64,000 nucleotides of DNA from Primula veris (taxonomy: Eukaryota; Streptophyta; Magnoliopsida; Ericales; Primulaceae), in NCBI GenBank assembly GCA_963682055.1, contig OY821745.1, positions 22,007,342 to 22,071,341 of the forward strand, in the 5' to 3' direction. Positions 12,160-24,251 of this stretch are shown piece by piece. Numbering within the stretch: position 1 is the stretch's first letter; each line of letters opens with the position of its first letter. A model generated the notes under the pieces. That model searched no databases and was not told the origin of the DNA. It worked only from the letters and a program-made list of their open reading frames with translations. The position numbers were made by a program, and so were the translations under genes.

Positions 12160-12750
12160 ATCTTCGCCTGATCTTTAATACGATTGCATTTCAAATTCAT
12201 GTTTTGACGCTGAGTTATCACTAGGAGCTGGTGTTTGTCTAAATCCAAGCTTGAAATTCAAGAGATTTTCATAGTGTATGACTAACTTCTTCTTTTTTTT
12301 TAATGTAAGCGAGTATATAGCTAGGTTAAAGGCTCAGAAAACACCAGAAGACGACAAACAAATCATTGGAAAATTAGCGCCTCATCGCAAGAAAAACGGC
12401 ATAACTTGATTCAAGCACTTTTAATAAATCTATTCCTAAAATTATCTTTTACACACTTAAAATTAAATTTAAGTAGACATGATTAGAAATTCGACTTCCT
12501 TAATTAATTTACCGAGCGATGATACAGCTAGTGTTGCGAGAAATCCTAACAGTCCACGCCCAAATGTAAAAACGGAGCTGCTATAAAAGTAGTAACGAAC
12601 GAATCAGAAATCTTTTTCCCATTATAATAATGAGAAACAGCTCATCTCGCCTAAAACCTCGGTGGGCAATTATGTGCTAGTAATTAACCCAGATTTTGAA
12701 AGAAGGACTCGCTAATTCTTTCGAGAGTAAGCGCACTCAAATTAAAGGTG
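12160..12750. other. intergenic, nothing recognised
   Basis: AT-rich non-coding sequence between the LTR relic and copia element 2. It may include a little internal sequence of the relic. No genes or repeats that I can support. Confidence 0.5.
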
Positions 12751-12755
12751 ATCCC

Positions 12756-13102
12756 TATTGAGTTGTGGAGCCAAATGAGTTTTAGCCATGTCTTCTTATT
12801 ATCCCACATCGCCTGGAATTGTAATATGACCCATGTTGGGTTCTATTTATATGCCCCAATATCTTGTATTTTAATTACACCTTTACACAACACCTCTATA
12901 TTATAAAGAGAAGAGTTCTATTTGCGAGAGAACCATAGCTTGTAACTAGGCTAGATTACGATTGTAATCCTCTTAATAATATTAAGTGCCACGTGTAGCG
13001 GCCCGGAGACGTAGCCAATTTGGGTGAACTCCGTTATCAAAGAGTGTGTGCTCGGTTTAAGTTTTCTGTCTTTCTTTGTGTTCGCCTGTATCGACCCTAA
13101 CA
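12756..13102 (+). repeat. 5' LTR of copia element 2
   Basis: It is 347 bp, starting TATTGAG where the partner has TGTTGAG, so the terminal TG has mutated since insertion. It ends CCTAACA. TATA-like boxes (TATTTATATG, TATTATAAAG) lie between about 12843 and 12909. Confidence 0.95.
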
Positions 13103-13104
13103 AG

Positions 13105-13116
13105 TGGTATCAGAGC
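13105..13116 (+). other. primer binding site, initiator tRNA-Met
   Basis: TGGTATCAGAGC is complementary to the 3' end of plant initiator tRNA-Met and lies two bases from the 5' LTR. The gag ATG follows after only 12 bases. Confidence 0.93.
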
Positions 13117-13128
13117 TGAGGAAGATCG

Positions 13129-16100
13129 ATGGCGAAAGAAGACAGAACCGCACACGGGATCGAGAAGTTCGACGGGAAGGACTTCGCATTCTGGAGAATG
13201 CAAATAGAGGACTACCTCTACGGGAGGAAGATGCATCAGCCACTTCTCCTTGAGGAAAGGCCGACCACGACCACCGAGGAGGCGTGGAAACTCTTAGACC
13301 GACAAGTGTTGGGAGTGATCCGCCTAACACTATCTAGGAGTGTAGCACATAACGTCGCAAGAGAGACGACGACGATGGGGATGATGAAGGTCCTCACCGA
13401 CATGTATGAGAAACCATCCGCGAACAACAAGGTACATCTCATGCGTAAGTTGTTCAACCTACGCATGGCTGAGGACACACCTGTCGCAAATCACGTGAAC
13501 AAGTTCATCGACACCGTAAATCAGTTGGATGCGGTAGAGATAACTTTTGCAGACGAAGTGAGAGCCCTTATACTGCTAGCCTCTTTACTGAACAGTTGGG
13601 AATTCATGCGAGCTGCTGTTAGCAACTCAATTGGAAAGGAGAAACTGACTTACAACGGCATCCGAGATCAAATACTCGCTGAGGAACTCAGGAGATTAGA
13701 CATGGGTGAATGCTCAAATGATGGAGCAGCCTTGAACGTGGGTTCAAGAGACCGGGGTAAGGCCAGGGTATGGGACGTTAGAGGACGTTCGCAATCCCGA
13801 GGTAGAAGAGGGCAAAGCCGAGGAGGCAAAGATAGCGATCGAAGTAAGAAGAATCTTCGGTGCTATAACTGCCAGGGTATGGGGCACTTCAGTCATGAGT
13901 GCAAGCAGTCGAAGAAGGGTACCGGCCGTGATCACGTGGTTAATGTTACGAGCGACGAGGATTCGGGTGACTGTTTGTTGCTTACCGAACAGAGAAATAT
14001 AGAATCATGGATTCTAGACTCTGGGGCATCATTTCACACGACCGCTCAGAAGGATTTATTCGAAAATTACCATGCGGGTAATTTCGGTAAAGTGTATCTA
14101 GCCGACGGAGAAGCGTTGGATGTTGTTGGAACTGGCGATGTGAAGATTCGCATTCCAAACGGGTCGGTATGGAAGCTAACGAAAGTGAGGCATGTTCCGA
14201 GGTTAACCAAGAATCTGATCTTAGTAGGTCAACTTGATGCCGAAAGACACTCCATTTCGTTTAGCTGTGGAGCTTGGAAAGTTTCACGAGGAGCTATGGT
14301 GATAGCCCGAGGGAGCAAGGTCGGTACGCTGTACATGACGACCGATGAGGAGTGTACAGTGGTGGCAGCTGTGTCGCAAGACTGCTCGGAACTGTGGCAT
14401 CGACGGTTGGGTCACATGAGTGAGAAGGGGATGAAGGTGTTAGCGAAGGACAGTAAACTTCCAGGCTTGAAGTCTGTCAACCTCGATATGTGTGAAGGTT
14501 GCATCTTCGGGAAGCAGAAGAAAGTGAGCTTCCGGAAAGGTGGAAAAGCTCCAAAGGAGGAGAAGCTAGCACTGGTCCACTCAGACGTATGGGGACCATC
14601 TCCAGTAACCTCACTGGGAGGAGCTCGGTACTATGTGACCTTCATCGATGATTCGACGAGGAAAACATGGGTCTACTTCTTGAAACACAAGTCTGAGGTG
14701 TTTAAGAAATTCCAAGAATGGAAGGCCATGGTCGAACTAGAGACCGGGAATAAACTCAAGTGTCTGAGGTCCGATAACGGCGGAGAGTACATTGATGCAA
14801 AGTTCGTAGAGTTCTGTGCTCGGAGAGGCATTCGAATGGAGAAGACCATCCGAAGAACGCCACAGCAGAATGGCGTGGCCGAGCGAATGAACCGAACAAT
14901 CAATGAGCGTGCTAGGAGTATGAGACTGCAAAGTGGGTTGCCCAAAGCCTTGTGGGCACATGCAGTAAGCACGGCGGTTTACCTCATTAACCGTGGACCC
15001 TCAGTGCCCCTAGAAAGGAGGATTCCCGAGGAAGTGTGGATAGGAGAGCCTATCTCGTATGAACACTTGCGAGTGTTCGGTTGTCTGTCATATATCCATG
15101 TCGACATAAATGAACGTACCAAGCTTGACTCGAAATCCAAAGTGTGTTACTTTGTAGGGTACGGTGGAGCTGAATTCGGATATCGCTTCTGGGGTGGTCA
15201 AGCAAAGAGGATCATTCGCAGTAAGGATGTCATCTTCAACGAAAGCATTTTGTACAAAGATCGTCAAAATGTAGTGGTGGAAGAAGATGCGCTCCCGTCC
15301 GAGGAAAGTGGTATGGTCGACATGAATGCGTTTCCAAGAATGTTGGAAAATGACATTGAAGATGAGCCAGTGGTGCTCGACAACCGACCAGCAGATGCTG
15401 AAGAGGCCGAGGAGCTGCCCCAAACTCCCCGACCTGAATTGGGCCGAGGTCATCACGTGAGGAGACCTCCTGCCCGATACTCTCCTTCCCTGCATTACAT
15501 ATTGCTCAGTGATGCAGGAGAGCCCGAAAGTAGAGAAGAAGCTCTGGAGCTGAAAGACTCGAGCAAGTGGGAGCTCGCGATGAAGGATGAGATGAAGTCA
15601 CTTGAGAAGAATGTGACTTGGCAGTTAGCCGAACTGCCCAAGGGGAAGAGGGCACTGAGCAATAAATGGGTGTTCCGACTAAAGGAGGAACAAGACGGCA
15701 CGAAACGGTATAAGGCACGCCTAGTAGTCAAAGGGTTCCAGCAAAAGGCAGGAATTGACTACACCGAGATCTTTTCACCAGTCGTAAAGTTGACGACTAT
15801 TCGGCTATTGTTGAGCATTGTTGTAAATGCGAATCTTCATCTCGAGCAGTTAGATGTGAAAACTGCATTTCTCCATGGAGATCTCGATGAGGAAATTTAC
15901 ATGCTCCAACCTGAAGGGTTTGCCGAAAAGGGAAAAGAGAAACTGGTCTGCAAACTGCGGAAGAGCTTGTACGGGTTAAAACAAGCACCACGGCAGTGGT
16001 ATAAGAAGTTTGACAGTTTCATGGCGGATACCGGGTTCGAAAGAAGTGATAGCGATCACTGCTGTTTCGTGAAGAGATTTGAGAACTCTTCTTATGTCAT

Positions 16101-17070
16101 ACTACTGTTGTACGTAGATGACATGTTGCTCGCCGGGTCGAGCCTTGTTGAGATTAACAAGGTGAAGCAACAGTTGGCGAAACAGTTCGAGATGAAGGAT
16201 TTGGGTGCCGCAAATCAGATCCTCGGTATGAGGATATCTCGAGGAACAGATGGGTCCCTATTTCTGTCGCAAGCCGAGTATGTGAAGAAAGTATTGGCAC
16301 GTTTTAGCATGAGTGATGCCAAAGCTGTAGGCTCACCGCTAGCCGCACACTTTAGCTTGTCGAAGGAACAATCACCCTCGGACGAGGAAGGAAAGGATCG
16401 TATGTTGAACATACCCTACGCTTCAGCAATTGGTAGCTTGATGTACGCTACGGTGTGTACAAGACCAGACATTGCCCATGCAGTGAGAGTTGTCAGTCGT
16501 TACATGAGTAACCCAGGAAAGCACCATTGGGAAGCTGTGAAGTGGATATTGAGATATCTCTCGGGTACCGTGAGTTCGGCATTATGTTTCCGAAAGACCT
16601 CGGAAGGCCTGCACGGCTATGTGGATGCTGACATGGCCGGTGATCTGGACAGCCGAAAGAGCACAACAGGATGTGTTTGTACCTACGGTGGTACTGCTGT
16701 GAGTTGGACATCGAAGCTGCAAAAGATCGTTGCACTGTCGACCACAGAGGCTGAGTACGTCGCGATGACGGAAGCAAGCAAAGAGATGATTTGGTTGCAA
16801 GGTTTCTTAGAGGAGCTCGGTCAGAGGACCGACAAGGGAGTTCTGCACTGTGATAGTCAAAGTGCAGTTCAGCTAGCTAAGAACCCTGTATTCCATTCAC
16901 GCACAAAGCACATACAGATTCGTTACCATTTTATCCGGGCTGTTCTGGAAGATGGAATCTTCGCGCTAGAGAAAATTGAGAGCGCTAAGAACCCCGCCGA
17001 TATGCTAACGAAGACTGTTACAATCGACAAACTGAGGCTGTGTGCAACCTCAGTAAGGCTCCGAGCATGA
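13129..17070 (+). CDS. copia gag-pol polyprotein, intact (Tnt1-like)
   Basis: A single frame of 1,313 residues from ATG 13129 encodes all retrotransposition functions. Gag with the UBN2/copia-type domain comes first, then a basic Arg/Ser/Gly stretch and zinc knuckle CYNCQGMGHFSHEC (about residue 245). Next come protease LDSGASFHT (about 297) and pre-integrase LWHRRLGHMS. Integrase D,D,E motifs are HSDVWGP (about 484), LRSDNGGEY (about 547) and NGVAERMNRT (about 583). Reverse transcriptase with YVDDMLLAG is at about 995. RNase H motifs are HGYVDADMAGD (about 1162), TTEAEY, and CDSQSAVQL. No stop, frameshift or missing catalytic residue is seen. The style matches tobacco Tnt1-type polyproteins, which I know from the family rather than from a search. 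Confidence 0.96.
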   Translation: MAKEDRTAHGIEKFDGKDFAFWRMQIEDYLYGRKMHQPLLLEERPTTTTEEAWKLLDRQVLGVIRLTLSRSVAHNVARETTTMGMMKVLTDMYEKPSANNKVHLMRKLFNLRMAEDTPVANHVNKFIDTVNQLDAVEITFADEVRALILLASLLNSWEFMRAAVSNSIGKEKLTYNGIRDQILAEELRRLDMGECSNDGAALNVGSRDRGKARVWDVRGRSQSRGRRGQSRGGKDSDRSKKNLRCYNCQGMGHFSHECKQSKKGTGRDHVVNVTSDEDSGDCLLLTEQRNIESWILDSGASFHTTAQKDLFENYHAGNFGKVYLADGEALDVVGTGDVKIRIPNGSVWKLTKVRHVPRLTKNLILVGQLDAERHSISFSCGAWKVSRGAMVIARGSKVGTLYMTTDEECTVVAAVSQDCSELWHRRLGHMSEKGMKVLAKDSKLPGLKSVNLDMCEGCIFGKQKKVSFRKGGKAPKEEKLALVHSDVWGPSPVTSLGGARYYVTFIDDSTRKTWVYFLKHKSEVFKKFQEWKAMVELETGNKLKCLRSDNGGEYIDAKFVEFCARRGIRMEKTIRRTPQQNGVAERMNRTINERARSMRLQSGLPKALWAHAVSTAVYLINRGPSVPLERRIPEEVWIGEPISYEHLRVFGCLSYIHVDINERTKLDSKSKVCYFVGYGGAEFGYRFWGGQAKRIIRSKDVIFNESILYKDRQNVVVEEDALPSEESGMVDMNAFPRMLENDIEDEPVVLDNRPADAEEAEELPQTPRPELGRGHHVRRPPARYSPSLHYILLSDAGEPESREEALELKDSSKWELAMKDEMKSLEKNVTWQLAELPKGKRALSNKWVFRLKEEQDGTKRYKARLVVKGFQQKAGIDYTEIFSPVVKLTTIRLLLSIVVNANLHLEQLDVKTAFLHGDLDEEIYMLQPEGFAEKGKEKLVCKLRKSLYGLKQAPRQWYKKFDSFMADTGFERSDSDHCCFVKRFENSSYVILLLYVDDMLLAGSSLVEINKVKQQLAKQFEMKDLGAANQILGMRISRGTDGSLFLSQAEYVKKVLARFSMSDAKAVGSPLAAHFSLSKEQSPSDEEGKDRMLNIPYASAIGSLMYATVCTRPDIAHAVRVVSRYMSNPGKHHWEAVKWILRYLSGTVSSALCFRKTSEGLHGYVDADMAGDLDSRKSTTGCVCTYGGTAVSWTSKLQKIVALSTTEAEYVAMTEASKEMIWLQGFLEELGQRTDKGVLHCDSQSAVQLAKNPVFHSRTKHIQIRYHFIRAVLEDGIFALEKIESAKNPADMLTKTVTIDKLRLCATSVRLRA

Positions 17071-17238
17071 GGCTCAGGGTCGTCGCTACACTGGAATAAT
17101 GAGTAACTCGCCGATGACGGCAGAGTATCAATTACTATACAAGGATACCGATGGGAGCATTCTGGTCGGTGGAGCACAGTGAGTTCGGTGGTCGGGGATA
17201 ACTGGAATTCTTTTTTGAAGCACTCGACATTTAACTCC

Positions 17239-17249
17239 AAGTGGGAGAT
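17239..17249 (+). other. polypurine tract of copia element 2
   Basis: AAGTGGGAGAT lies directly before the TGTTGAG start of the 3' LTR. Confidence 0.85.
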
Positions 17250-17596
17250 TGTTGAGTTGTGGAGCCTAATGAGTTTTGGCCATGTCTTCTTATTATCCCA
17301 CATCGCCTGGAATTGTAATATGACCCATGTTGGGTTCTATTTATATGCCCCAATATCTTGTATTTTAATTACACCTTTACACAACACCTCTATATTATAA
17401 AGAGAAGAGTTCTATTTGCGAGAGAACCATAGCTTGTAACTAGGCTAGATTACGATTGTAATCCTCTTAATAATATTAAGTGTCACGTGTAGCGGCCCGG
17501 AGACGTAGCCAATTTGGGTGAACTCCGTTATCAAAGAGTGTGTGCTCGGTTTAAGTTTTCTGTCTTTCTTTGTGTTCGCCTGTATCGACCCTAACA
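17250..17596 (+). repeat. 3' LTR of copia element 2
   Basis: It is 347 bp, canonical TG...CA, and about 99% identical to the 5' LTR by eye. Followed by the ATCCC target duplication. Confidence 0.95.
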
Positions 17597-17601
17597 ATCC
17601 C

Positions 17602-18764
17602 TTGTTTCTGAATGGTGGTAACAAAGCTCACGCCAGTTTACTTGGAACTAATCAAATTTAAATCCTTTGTAAACGATCATGGAAAGGCGATTGGAAAGTA
17701 AGCCAAAAAATTGAATCTACATCTAGGGGGCACATTACGAGCCCATACAAACCGAGCCAATCGCTTAACGAGTTTCCTAACTCAGGTAACCTTACAAGAC
17801 GAATGCACTGTCAAACCAGTGCCGGGTCTCCAGAGCATAGAACGCCACCAAATTTTTTGTGCTAGCACATAATGTGGACTGCCATAATATTAGCAGTTGA
17901 ATTCTTTTGCTTAGATCAGTTTCTTTTTTGTTTCGGTTTTCGGGTTAAGAGTTTCACATTTATTGGCCTCTTTGGAGGTGTTGTTCCTATTTATTTTTAT
18001 TTTGGAAGGGTAAATGATCTTATATATAATAATAAAGGAGGCCGAGACCCCTAAAGAGTACACCGAACAAAGAACTAGCTAGGAAAAAATAATGCAGAAA
18101 AAATCGTCCCATAGGCCGACCAGTCGGCGACGTGTTGTCCCTATTTTGTAAAAGAAGAAAAAGGAGAAGCAAGCCATATATGTAAAAACAAAAACAAAAG
18201 CTTTTATTGATGTGTCGACCTAGCTAGTATATGATGATGAACAATTGAACATAATCTCCACTTCTAAGAACATCATCTTTGTATTTTTCCTAATGCACAC
18301 CTTTCATAACAACTTCAACGTTCACATTATTCCATTTGTACTTACAAAGGAATACATACAATTGACCAATCTATCCCTTTCTCTATACACGTTAAAGGAT
18401 GTCTGTACCAGAGTTTATATCTAGTATTTCTTTAAAATTAACCAATATGCCCTCACATTCCCTATATATGCCTACAACTTGCTTACCAAAGGAGCTATCA
18501 TTCTTGCTTAACAAAGGACTTGCATATATAAAAAAAAACAAAAAAAAACAACGTTATGGGGCTAATAACGTTATCAATATATTTATTTCCCAAAGAAGAA
18601 ATTCCTAAGCATTGTTTTTCGCTTATTTTATTTCAACATATATGAACTGCACCTTCAGGCCGTCGGATCATATCACACCACTAACTAATATGATGGTCGG
18701 AAAGTGTACTTTTTTGAGTTCTAAACAAAAATTCGTGAGACTACGAGAGAAGGGGCAAGGCATG
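17602..18764. other. intergenic, downstream of the MYB gene
   Basis: AT-rich and non-coding. Apart from the 3' flank of the MYB gene (minus strand), I recognise nothing. A poly-A tract lies near 18530-18550. Confidence 0.5.
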
Positions 18765-18958
18765 CTATTCAACCTGGAAATCAAGGTAATTAGGAAAGGA
18801 CGAGACGTTTTCCAACAAACCCTCAAAATCCCATTCTCCCATTTTCAAGCTTTCTCCTTGCCAATTATTCTCATACCCAAACATGTCCTCTACTTTGATT
18901 TCTACTCCACTATTATTGTTGAAGTGGTTGTTATTGATAATCTTCTTGCCAAAGTCAC

Positions 18959-19036
<78 letters not shown>

Positions 19037-22000
19037 CAACATTAATCACCCCACTATCAAATTGAGTAATTGAAGTGTCCCTTTCCAACTCAATCACCCC
19101 TTGTTCAAATTCGCCAAATTCTTCACAAATTCCACAGCTTTCAAAGTTTCCATTCAATAACCCTTGTGATAGATCATATGAGTTTTCAAGCAAATTAGGA
19201 AAAGGGTTGAAGCAAGCGTTTGTTGTAGTTGTGTTATGCATGGATAATGAGGTGGAAGATGAGTCCATGAACATGGCCATAATTTCTTGTTCTTGCATAG
19301 ACATTATCATCCCTCCCATTATATTATTTGTTGGGTCCGATAAATCACTTGAATTTGTAGATGTTACAGAGTTGGTGTTTTTCAATCTCTTTTTTATTGT
19401 CGAGTTCCAGAAGTTTTTTATTTCGTTGTCTGTTCTTCCTGGAAGACGTGCTGCTATTTGAGACCACCTGCGAAAATGCGACACTTTGAGAATTAACACA
19501 TATAAACATGCAAACATGCTTTTAAAATAACTGTGTATATAGTTTATATACAAATGTATATATCCTTATGGAGTATGAGATATGGAAAATATGGCTATAG
19601 AATTCATACATGATAGTCCTTCAAACTATACTCTTACTTTGGCCTTTTTTTCCATTTCAGAGGAGGGCGTGTGATTAAAAAGTTCAAAACTAAGGGATAG
19701 TTATTAGTAGAGCACAATTTTATTGTGATTAAGTAGAGTAATTAAGATTTTTTAATACGACAATTAGAACTGAGGGATAGTACAGTTTAGCTAGGTGGAG
19801 TTTTATTAACGTTCATCCACGTATTGACAAATAGAAAAAAGCCTATATTGCGATCAAGCCTTTATTTTCTCTCTTTTGTGACATTTCATTATTTGATGTA
19901 TGTTTGCAAGAATTTACAGGTCTTTTTTTTTTTTTTTTTGACACGAATAGACGATGATTATTCTTTCAGGGAATCAATCAATTGAAAATAAAATAAAATC
20001 AATTAATTGACATGATGATTAGCGTAAAGTAATTGAAAGTAAAATTAAATCCGAGAGGATCTATAACTTCCATAATTTCCTGACCCATTTTATTCTCAAT
20101 TAGAATTTCGTATCAATCTAATCTAATTCTCATCCTCAAGCATCGGTGCATATGCATTCATCAATTTTAAAGTAAAAGCTTAAGTTTGTTCAACTTAATT
20201 CTTCTTTTTTGGATAAAGAATGAATTGTGCATATGACTTAATAATTAAAAACCCGGTATTATAATCTCTTTTAAGATAAAATAAAAATTATATTGCGCAG
20301 TTATGTTGTTCTTTTTCGCTTTATATTTTTCGTCGATGTTCAATGATTCTGCATCATCCATCGATAACGTTCTTAAGCAACAATAACAAATTCGGGTTTT
20401 TGATGATAGAGTCCAAAAAGTATGTACTATATATTTACCTTTTTTTTAGTTAGTTGTTCACCTTTGATTTTTAGACGTATGAATATTCTTATTTTGTAAT
20501 CACTCTAAACATAAAAATAAAATAAAAATTATGGGTTATTTATTACTATTTTTTTTTTTTGGAAGCATGTATAGTTACATACCTATTAATTGTTGATTTT
20601 CCTTATATTCTAAAAGGCTTTGCTTGGTTGGATGCTTAATTTGCGGATAAAGGTCGAAATTAACTAAATTTGGTGTTGTGTGAGAATGAAGCAAAGGTTG
20701 TTTGGATATTACGTACTAAATTGAATATTTTGTGACCATGACGGTGAAACCGAAACAAAAGATTATTTAACGACAAAGAAGAACAAGAATGATTAGACAA
20801 GACCAACATGCACCGTTTATTTAACAAAAATGCTGTTATATAAACGTCATATATACCTTTATAATTTAATCTTGTTAAACACTTTAACCGCTTAAACATA
20901 TAAAAGTCAAAGACATGAAATACTTTTAAGCTTATTCCATATTTGTAATTCTTAAGAAAAAGGGATTAATACTAGGCCAGTAATAAAATAAACTAAAAAC
21001 TAGACAGAAAAATGGACTATAAGACTTGTAGAAAACTTAGCTAAAAACCTAATGCAAATAATAAGCACTTAATATCAGTTTTCTGCAACACAAACTACTT
21101 CGAGCTAATTAGCTATGGAGTACAATTTTATCCAGAAACAACAGTCTAAAGACTGTATTTTAATTCACATTCCACAAAGAATATTCTAAAAAGAACATAA
21201 CTCCATTTGTTATTGTTGCGTTAGGGTCACTCAATGATAAACGTATGATAACAGAGATTTGACTATCAAATATAACTCAAATAGTGAAATAAGTAAGGCA
21301 CATTGACATTAGTAGTCACTAGACTCACTACTATAACAGTTGTGTATATATCTACTAAAGTCTCACATTGTATACATTATAGAAAATATTACTCCTACGA
21401 CTCTAGCTTGGTTGGAATCAGGCTTCATGATGCCAAAACTATCACACATATTCCTTGTATTAGTATAAAATTGCATATAAAACCAACACTTGACAAATTT
21501 TAATGATACATGTATGGGATATAATTAAAATGCTATCTTTCATATTACATTGTCTTAGAAATGCTCTAATCTTATAAACAAACTTATGTGCATTGAATTA
21601 GTTAAATTTTCCTTAGGAAAGTGGAGTAACCGGGTTCATTACTAGTTGCATGAACGTATTACGGTATTATCAGATCTCGATTTTGTACTAAGTTTTTTTT
21701 AGCAAATGCATATTCCGGGCTAACATTTTTTTTCGCTTTAGTATGCTAATAAACAAATCAAATTTGGTACTCCCTCTATTCTGATTCAAAACTACATGTA
21801 AGTTTACCGGCCAGGCCTTGTATAATAATTGTCAAAATGGAAGTTTCAAATTTTAATTGTATAGACATTTGAACTATATGATTAACTTTTAAAAAAATTC
21901 ATTTAATTAATTGCATAGACCACGATTAAAAGAAAACGGAGAAAGTATATATACTGCCCTCTAAAACATTTGATTTTCTTTAATTCTTTAAAATGCAGTT

Positions 22001-24151
22001 GTTCTTCAAATTTGTTAGTACTCCCACATTTTCCCTATTTGGTACACTAGCTGCATTATATTGCCAAAAAAAAAAAAAGTTCATATTTAGAGTTAATATT
22101 TCTTTTAGGTTGTTGAACAAGTTCGGATCAAATGATAGAATAGTTTGCAAAACTATACTTATACGGCATAATAACATAAATTGGTTGAATTTATATATAA
22201 TGTATATTACAAAAATAAAATAAAAACATGTGTATTTTAAAATACTGTCATCGCTATATCGTCGTCTTCTTTTAAACTTCACATTAATATTGAAAATTTC
22301 AATTTGTACATCAGAAAATTAATTTATTACTCCATAGAACTGTCTCGATTAAGCAAGTCGCTATAGTGACTCGCTAAATTAACAACAACATAGAAATTAT
22401 TCATGTTATAATTTTGCCACAACCACTATAGTCGCATAATATTATAAGGTCTCTTAGTATCCATATAATTATTCTAGTTGTGTGTTCATAAATCAATTAC
22501 GGGTAAGCTTGTTTGAGCTGGATCAATTGAAAATCACAATCAGGGAAGGTCAATCTTCACTTTGAAAAGCTTGGTTTTACCTTATATTCACATGAACGAA
22601 CAAGAAATCGGTTAAAAGGCGGGCATTGAGATTAAACCAAATACTTAGAAACAGTGTTTTAAATAGCGTTTTTTTGAAAGCTATGCTAAAAACGCAAATA
22701 GCATAGCAACGAAACGCTTTGCGGTATATTTTTTTCCTATTAATATAACAATACAATATTAGGTAATCATATAATTTATGTTAATTATATTAACACTTAA
22801 ATAGTTAAATACAATGCAATGTGTAGACCATTATAATTAAGCAAATAAATAATCTAATACAACTAATTTGATCACAAGTCATTCTTTAATCATAAAATTT
22901 GCAAACAAAATATTTGTAATCCTAAACTTTCGGTATCTTAACAGCACATTTACAAGAAAAATCACTCATTTTATCTATCTCGCGCTCTATAAAACAAGAT
23001 AAAAACTCATGATATACATTAACTTTAAGTATGATTTAGTTGTGAACAAACACGTGCGTACAAATTTATTTATTCTTTTCCTAAGCAAGATAAAAACCTA
23101 TAATTCAAAATCAAAATACATAATATTTTATGTTTCTAAATTAAAATAAACAATAATTAGTAAATATTCATACTTAAATCTATGCATCAATTAGTTGATA
23201 TTAATTAATAAGAGAAATGACTGACTATTCCATGATTGACTTACATTCGTAGGCGGTGAACATCGGGGTTGGGTGGATGTCGGGATTGGGGGGTGGTTGA
23301 TTAGAAAGAGAAAAAAAGTGAAAATATCCGTTTGTTTGTCTAATACTGTTAGAACATTGATTTTAATGTTTACAAAAGAAAAATATATCACAAACCAAAA
23401 CGACATAGTGTAATACTGATTTTTTGTTTGTTTTTTAAATACTCGGTGGTTAGGATTTCGGTCCAAAATATCGTATTTTTTACGCTTTTAGACTCAATAA
23501 CGCGATTTTTAACAAAAATGCGTACCTTACTTTAAAAATTCTCATATCAAATTGTATTAAAAGTTTACAGAAAATATAAAAAAATGGACATACAAACTAT
23601 ACGGATGTTATAATACGTAGTGCAAATTTGAAACTGACCACATCAATATTCACCCGAATATAGTTTAACAACGAATGCTTTTCGTTATTTTATCTAAACT
23701 ACCCAAGAATATCTCAATCAATCTAAAAAAATGCCATTAATATATACGAACTTAATTTGAAATGATCCCCAATTTGTGCATGCCGTGCAATGGGGTAGAA
23801 ATAAAGAACTCTTCTATATTTTTATGGTAAAAACACGAAAGATACATACCTGTTGCCAAGTATGGAATGCAAGTGCACAATAAGCTCTTCCTCCTGAGGG
23901 GAAAACGCTCCCCTCTTAAGATCGGGTCGCAAGTAATTTATCCACCTCAGCCTACAGCTCTTACCACACCTCAACAGTCCCGCGTTTCTAGCGATATCGC
24001 TCCAGCACCCTTGACCATTCCTCAACATGTATCCCATCAACTTCTCGTCCTCCTCGGGTGACCACAACCCTTTTCTTAGCTTTATTTTATTGGCATTGTT
24101 GTTTGCGTTTGTTTTCTCCACCTTCCCCATTGTTTGATCCGGTTTCCTCAT
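18765..24151 (-). CDS. MYB83: R2R3-MYB transcription factor, MYB46/MYB83-like
   Basis: Two exons: 24151-23850 (starting MRKP) and 19467-18765, joined at AACAG|GTATG ... GCAG|G, give 334 residues. R2 (starting about residue 27, [11 protein letters not shown]) and R3 (ending [15 protein letters not shown]) are complete, with the CGKSCRLRW and [13 protein letters not shown] signatures. The MRKP start, the DNA-binding domain and the C-terminal [12 protein letters not shown]...LDFQV motif fit the MYB46/MYB83 group. That group acts in the nucleus downstream of NAC master regulators to switch on cellulose, xylan and lignin genes of secondary walls. The end resembles MYB83 more than MYB46; the exact orthology is inference. 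Many R2R3-MYB genes have an intron inside R2; here only the R3 intron is present, 4,382 bp long. A run of about 26 Asn interrupts the C-terminal region. Confidence 0.93.
18960..19036. repeat. (ATT)n coding microsatellite, poly-Asn
   Basis: About 26 uninterrupted ATT units (AAT on the coding strand) inside exon 2 of the MYB gene, encoding poly-asparagine between the variable region and the conserved C-terminal motif. Uninterrupted repeats of this length are usually length-polymorphic. Confidence 0.95.
19468..23849 (-). other. 4.4 kb intron of the MYB gene
   Basis: GT-AG intron between the R3 codons for Arg and Trp (GNR|WS). It is AT-rich with poly-T tracts, a Stowaway-like MITE at 21770, and no coding relics I can support. 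Its length is unusual for this gene group. Confidence 0.85.
21770..21945. mobile_element. Stowaway-like MITE
   Basis: It begins CTCCCTCTATTCTG and ends ACGGAGAAAG. The ends are imperfect inverted repeats of the CTCCCTC...GGAGGGAG type, flanked by TA on both sides (21768-21769, 21946-21947) as expected for Tc1/mariner-derived MITEs. About 176 bp, inside the MYB intron. Confidence 0.55.
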
Positions 24152-24244
24152 GTATAGGGATCCAAAAGAGATGGTGATTGGTGTTGTATGTTTGTATATT
24201 TGTAATGAGTTGTATAACTATCTTGATGGAGATAAGAGGGCAGA

Positions 24245-24251
24245 TATATAG
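24245..24251 (-). promoter_or_regulatory. probable TATA box of the MYB gene
   Basis: TATATAT on the minus strand, about 95 bases upstream of the MRKP ATG, would give a 5' leader of roughly 65 bases. Judged by position only. Confidence 0.4.

Larger units (their letters stand above)
12756..17596 (+). mobile_element. complete Ty1/copia LTR retrotransposon (element 2)
   Basis: Two 347-bp LTRs (12756-13102, 17250-17596) flank one intact gag-pol frame. ATCCC occurs at 12751-12755 and at 17597-17601, a perfect 5-bp target duplication. The initiator tRNA-Met primer site TGGTATCAGAGC is at 13105-13116, two bases after the 5' LTR. A polypurine tract AAGTGGGAGAT ends at 17249. By eye the LTRs differ at four positions, one of which changes the first LTR's start from TG to TA. 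Short LTRs, a very short leader and the Gag style are Tnt1/Tork-like. It appears structurally autonomous. Confidence 0.96.

Noticed and set aside
18612..19073. Plus-strand frame with a long Ile run
   Set aside because: Antisense of the poly-Asn repeat in the MYB exon.
23191..23466. Minus-strand 91-residue frame in the MYB intron
   Set aside because: No splice evidence or recognised motif; the MYB frame is continuous without it.
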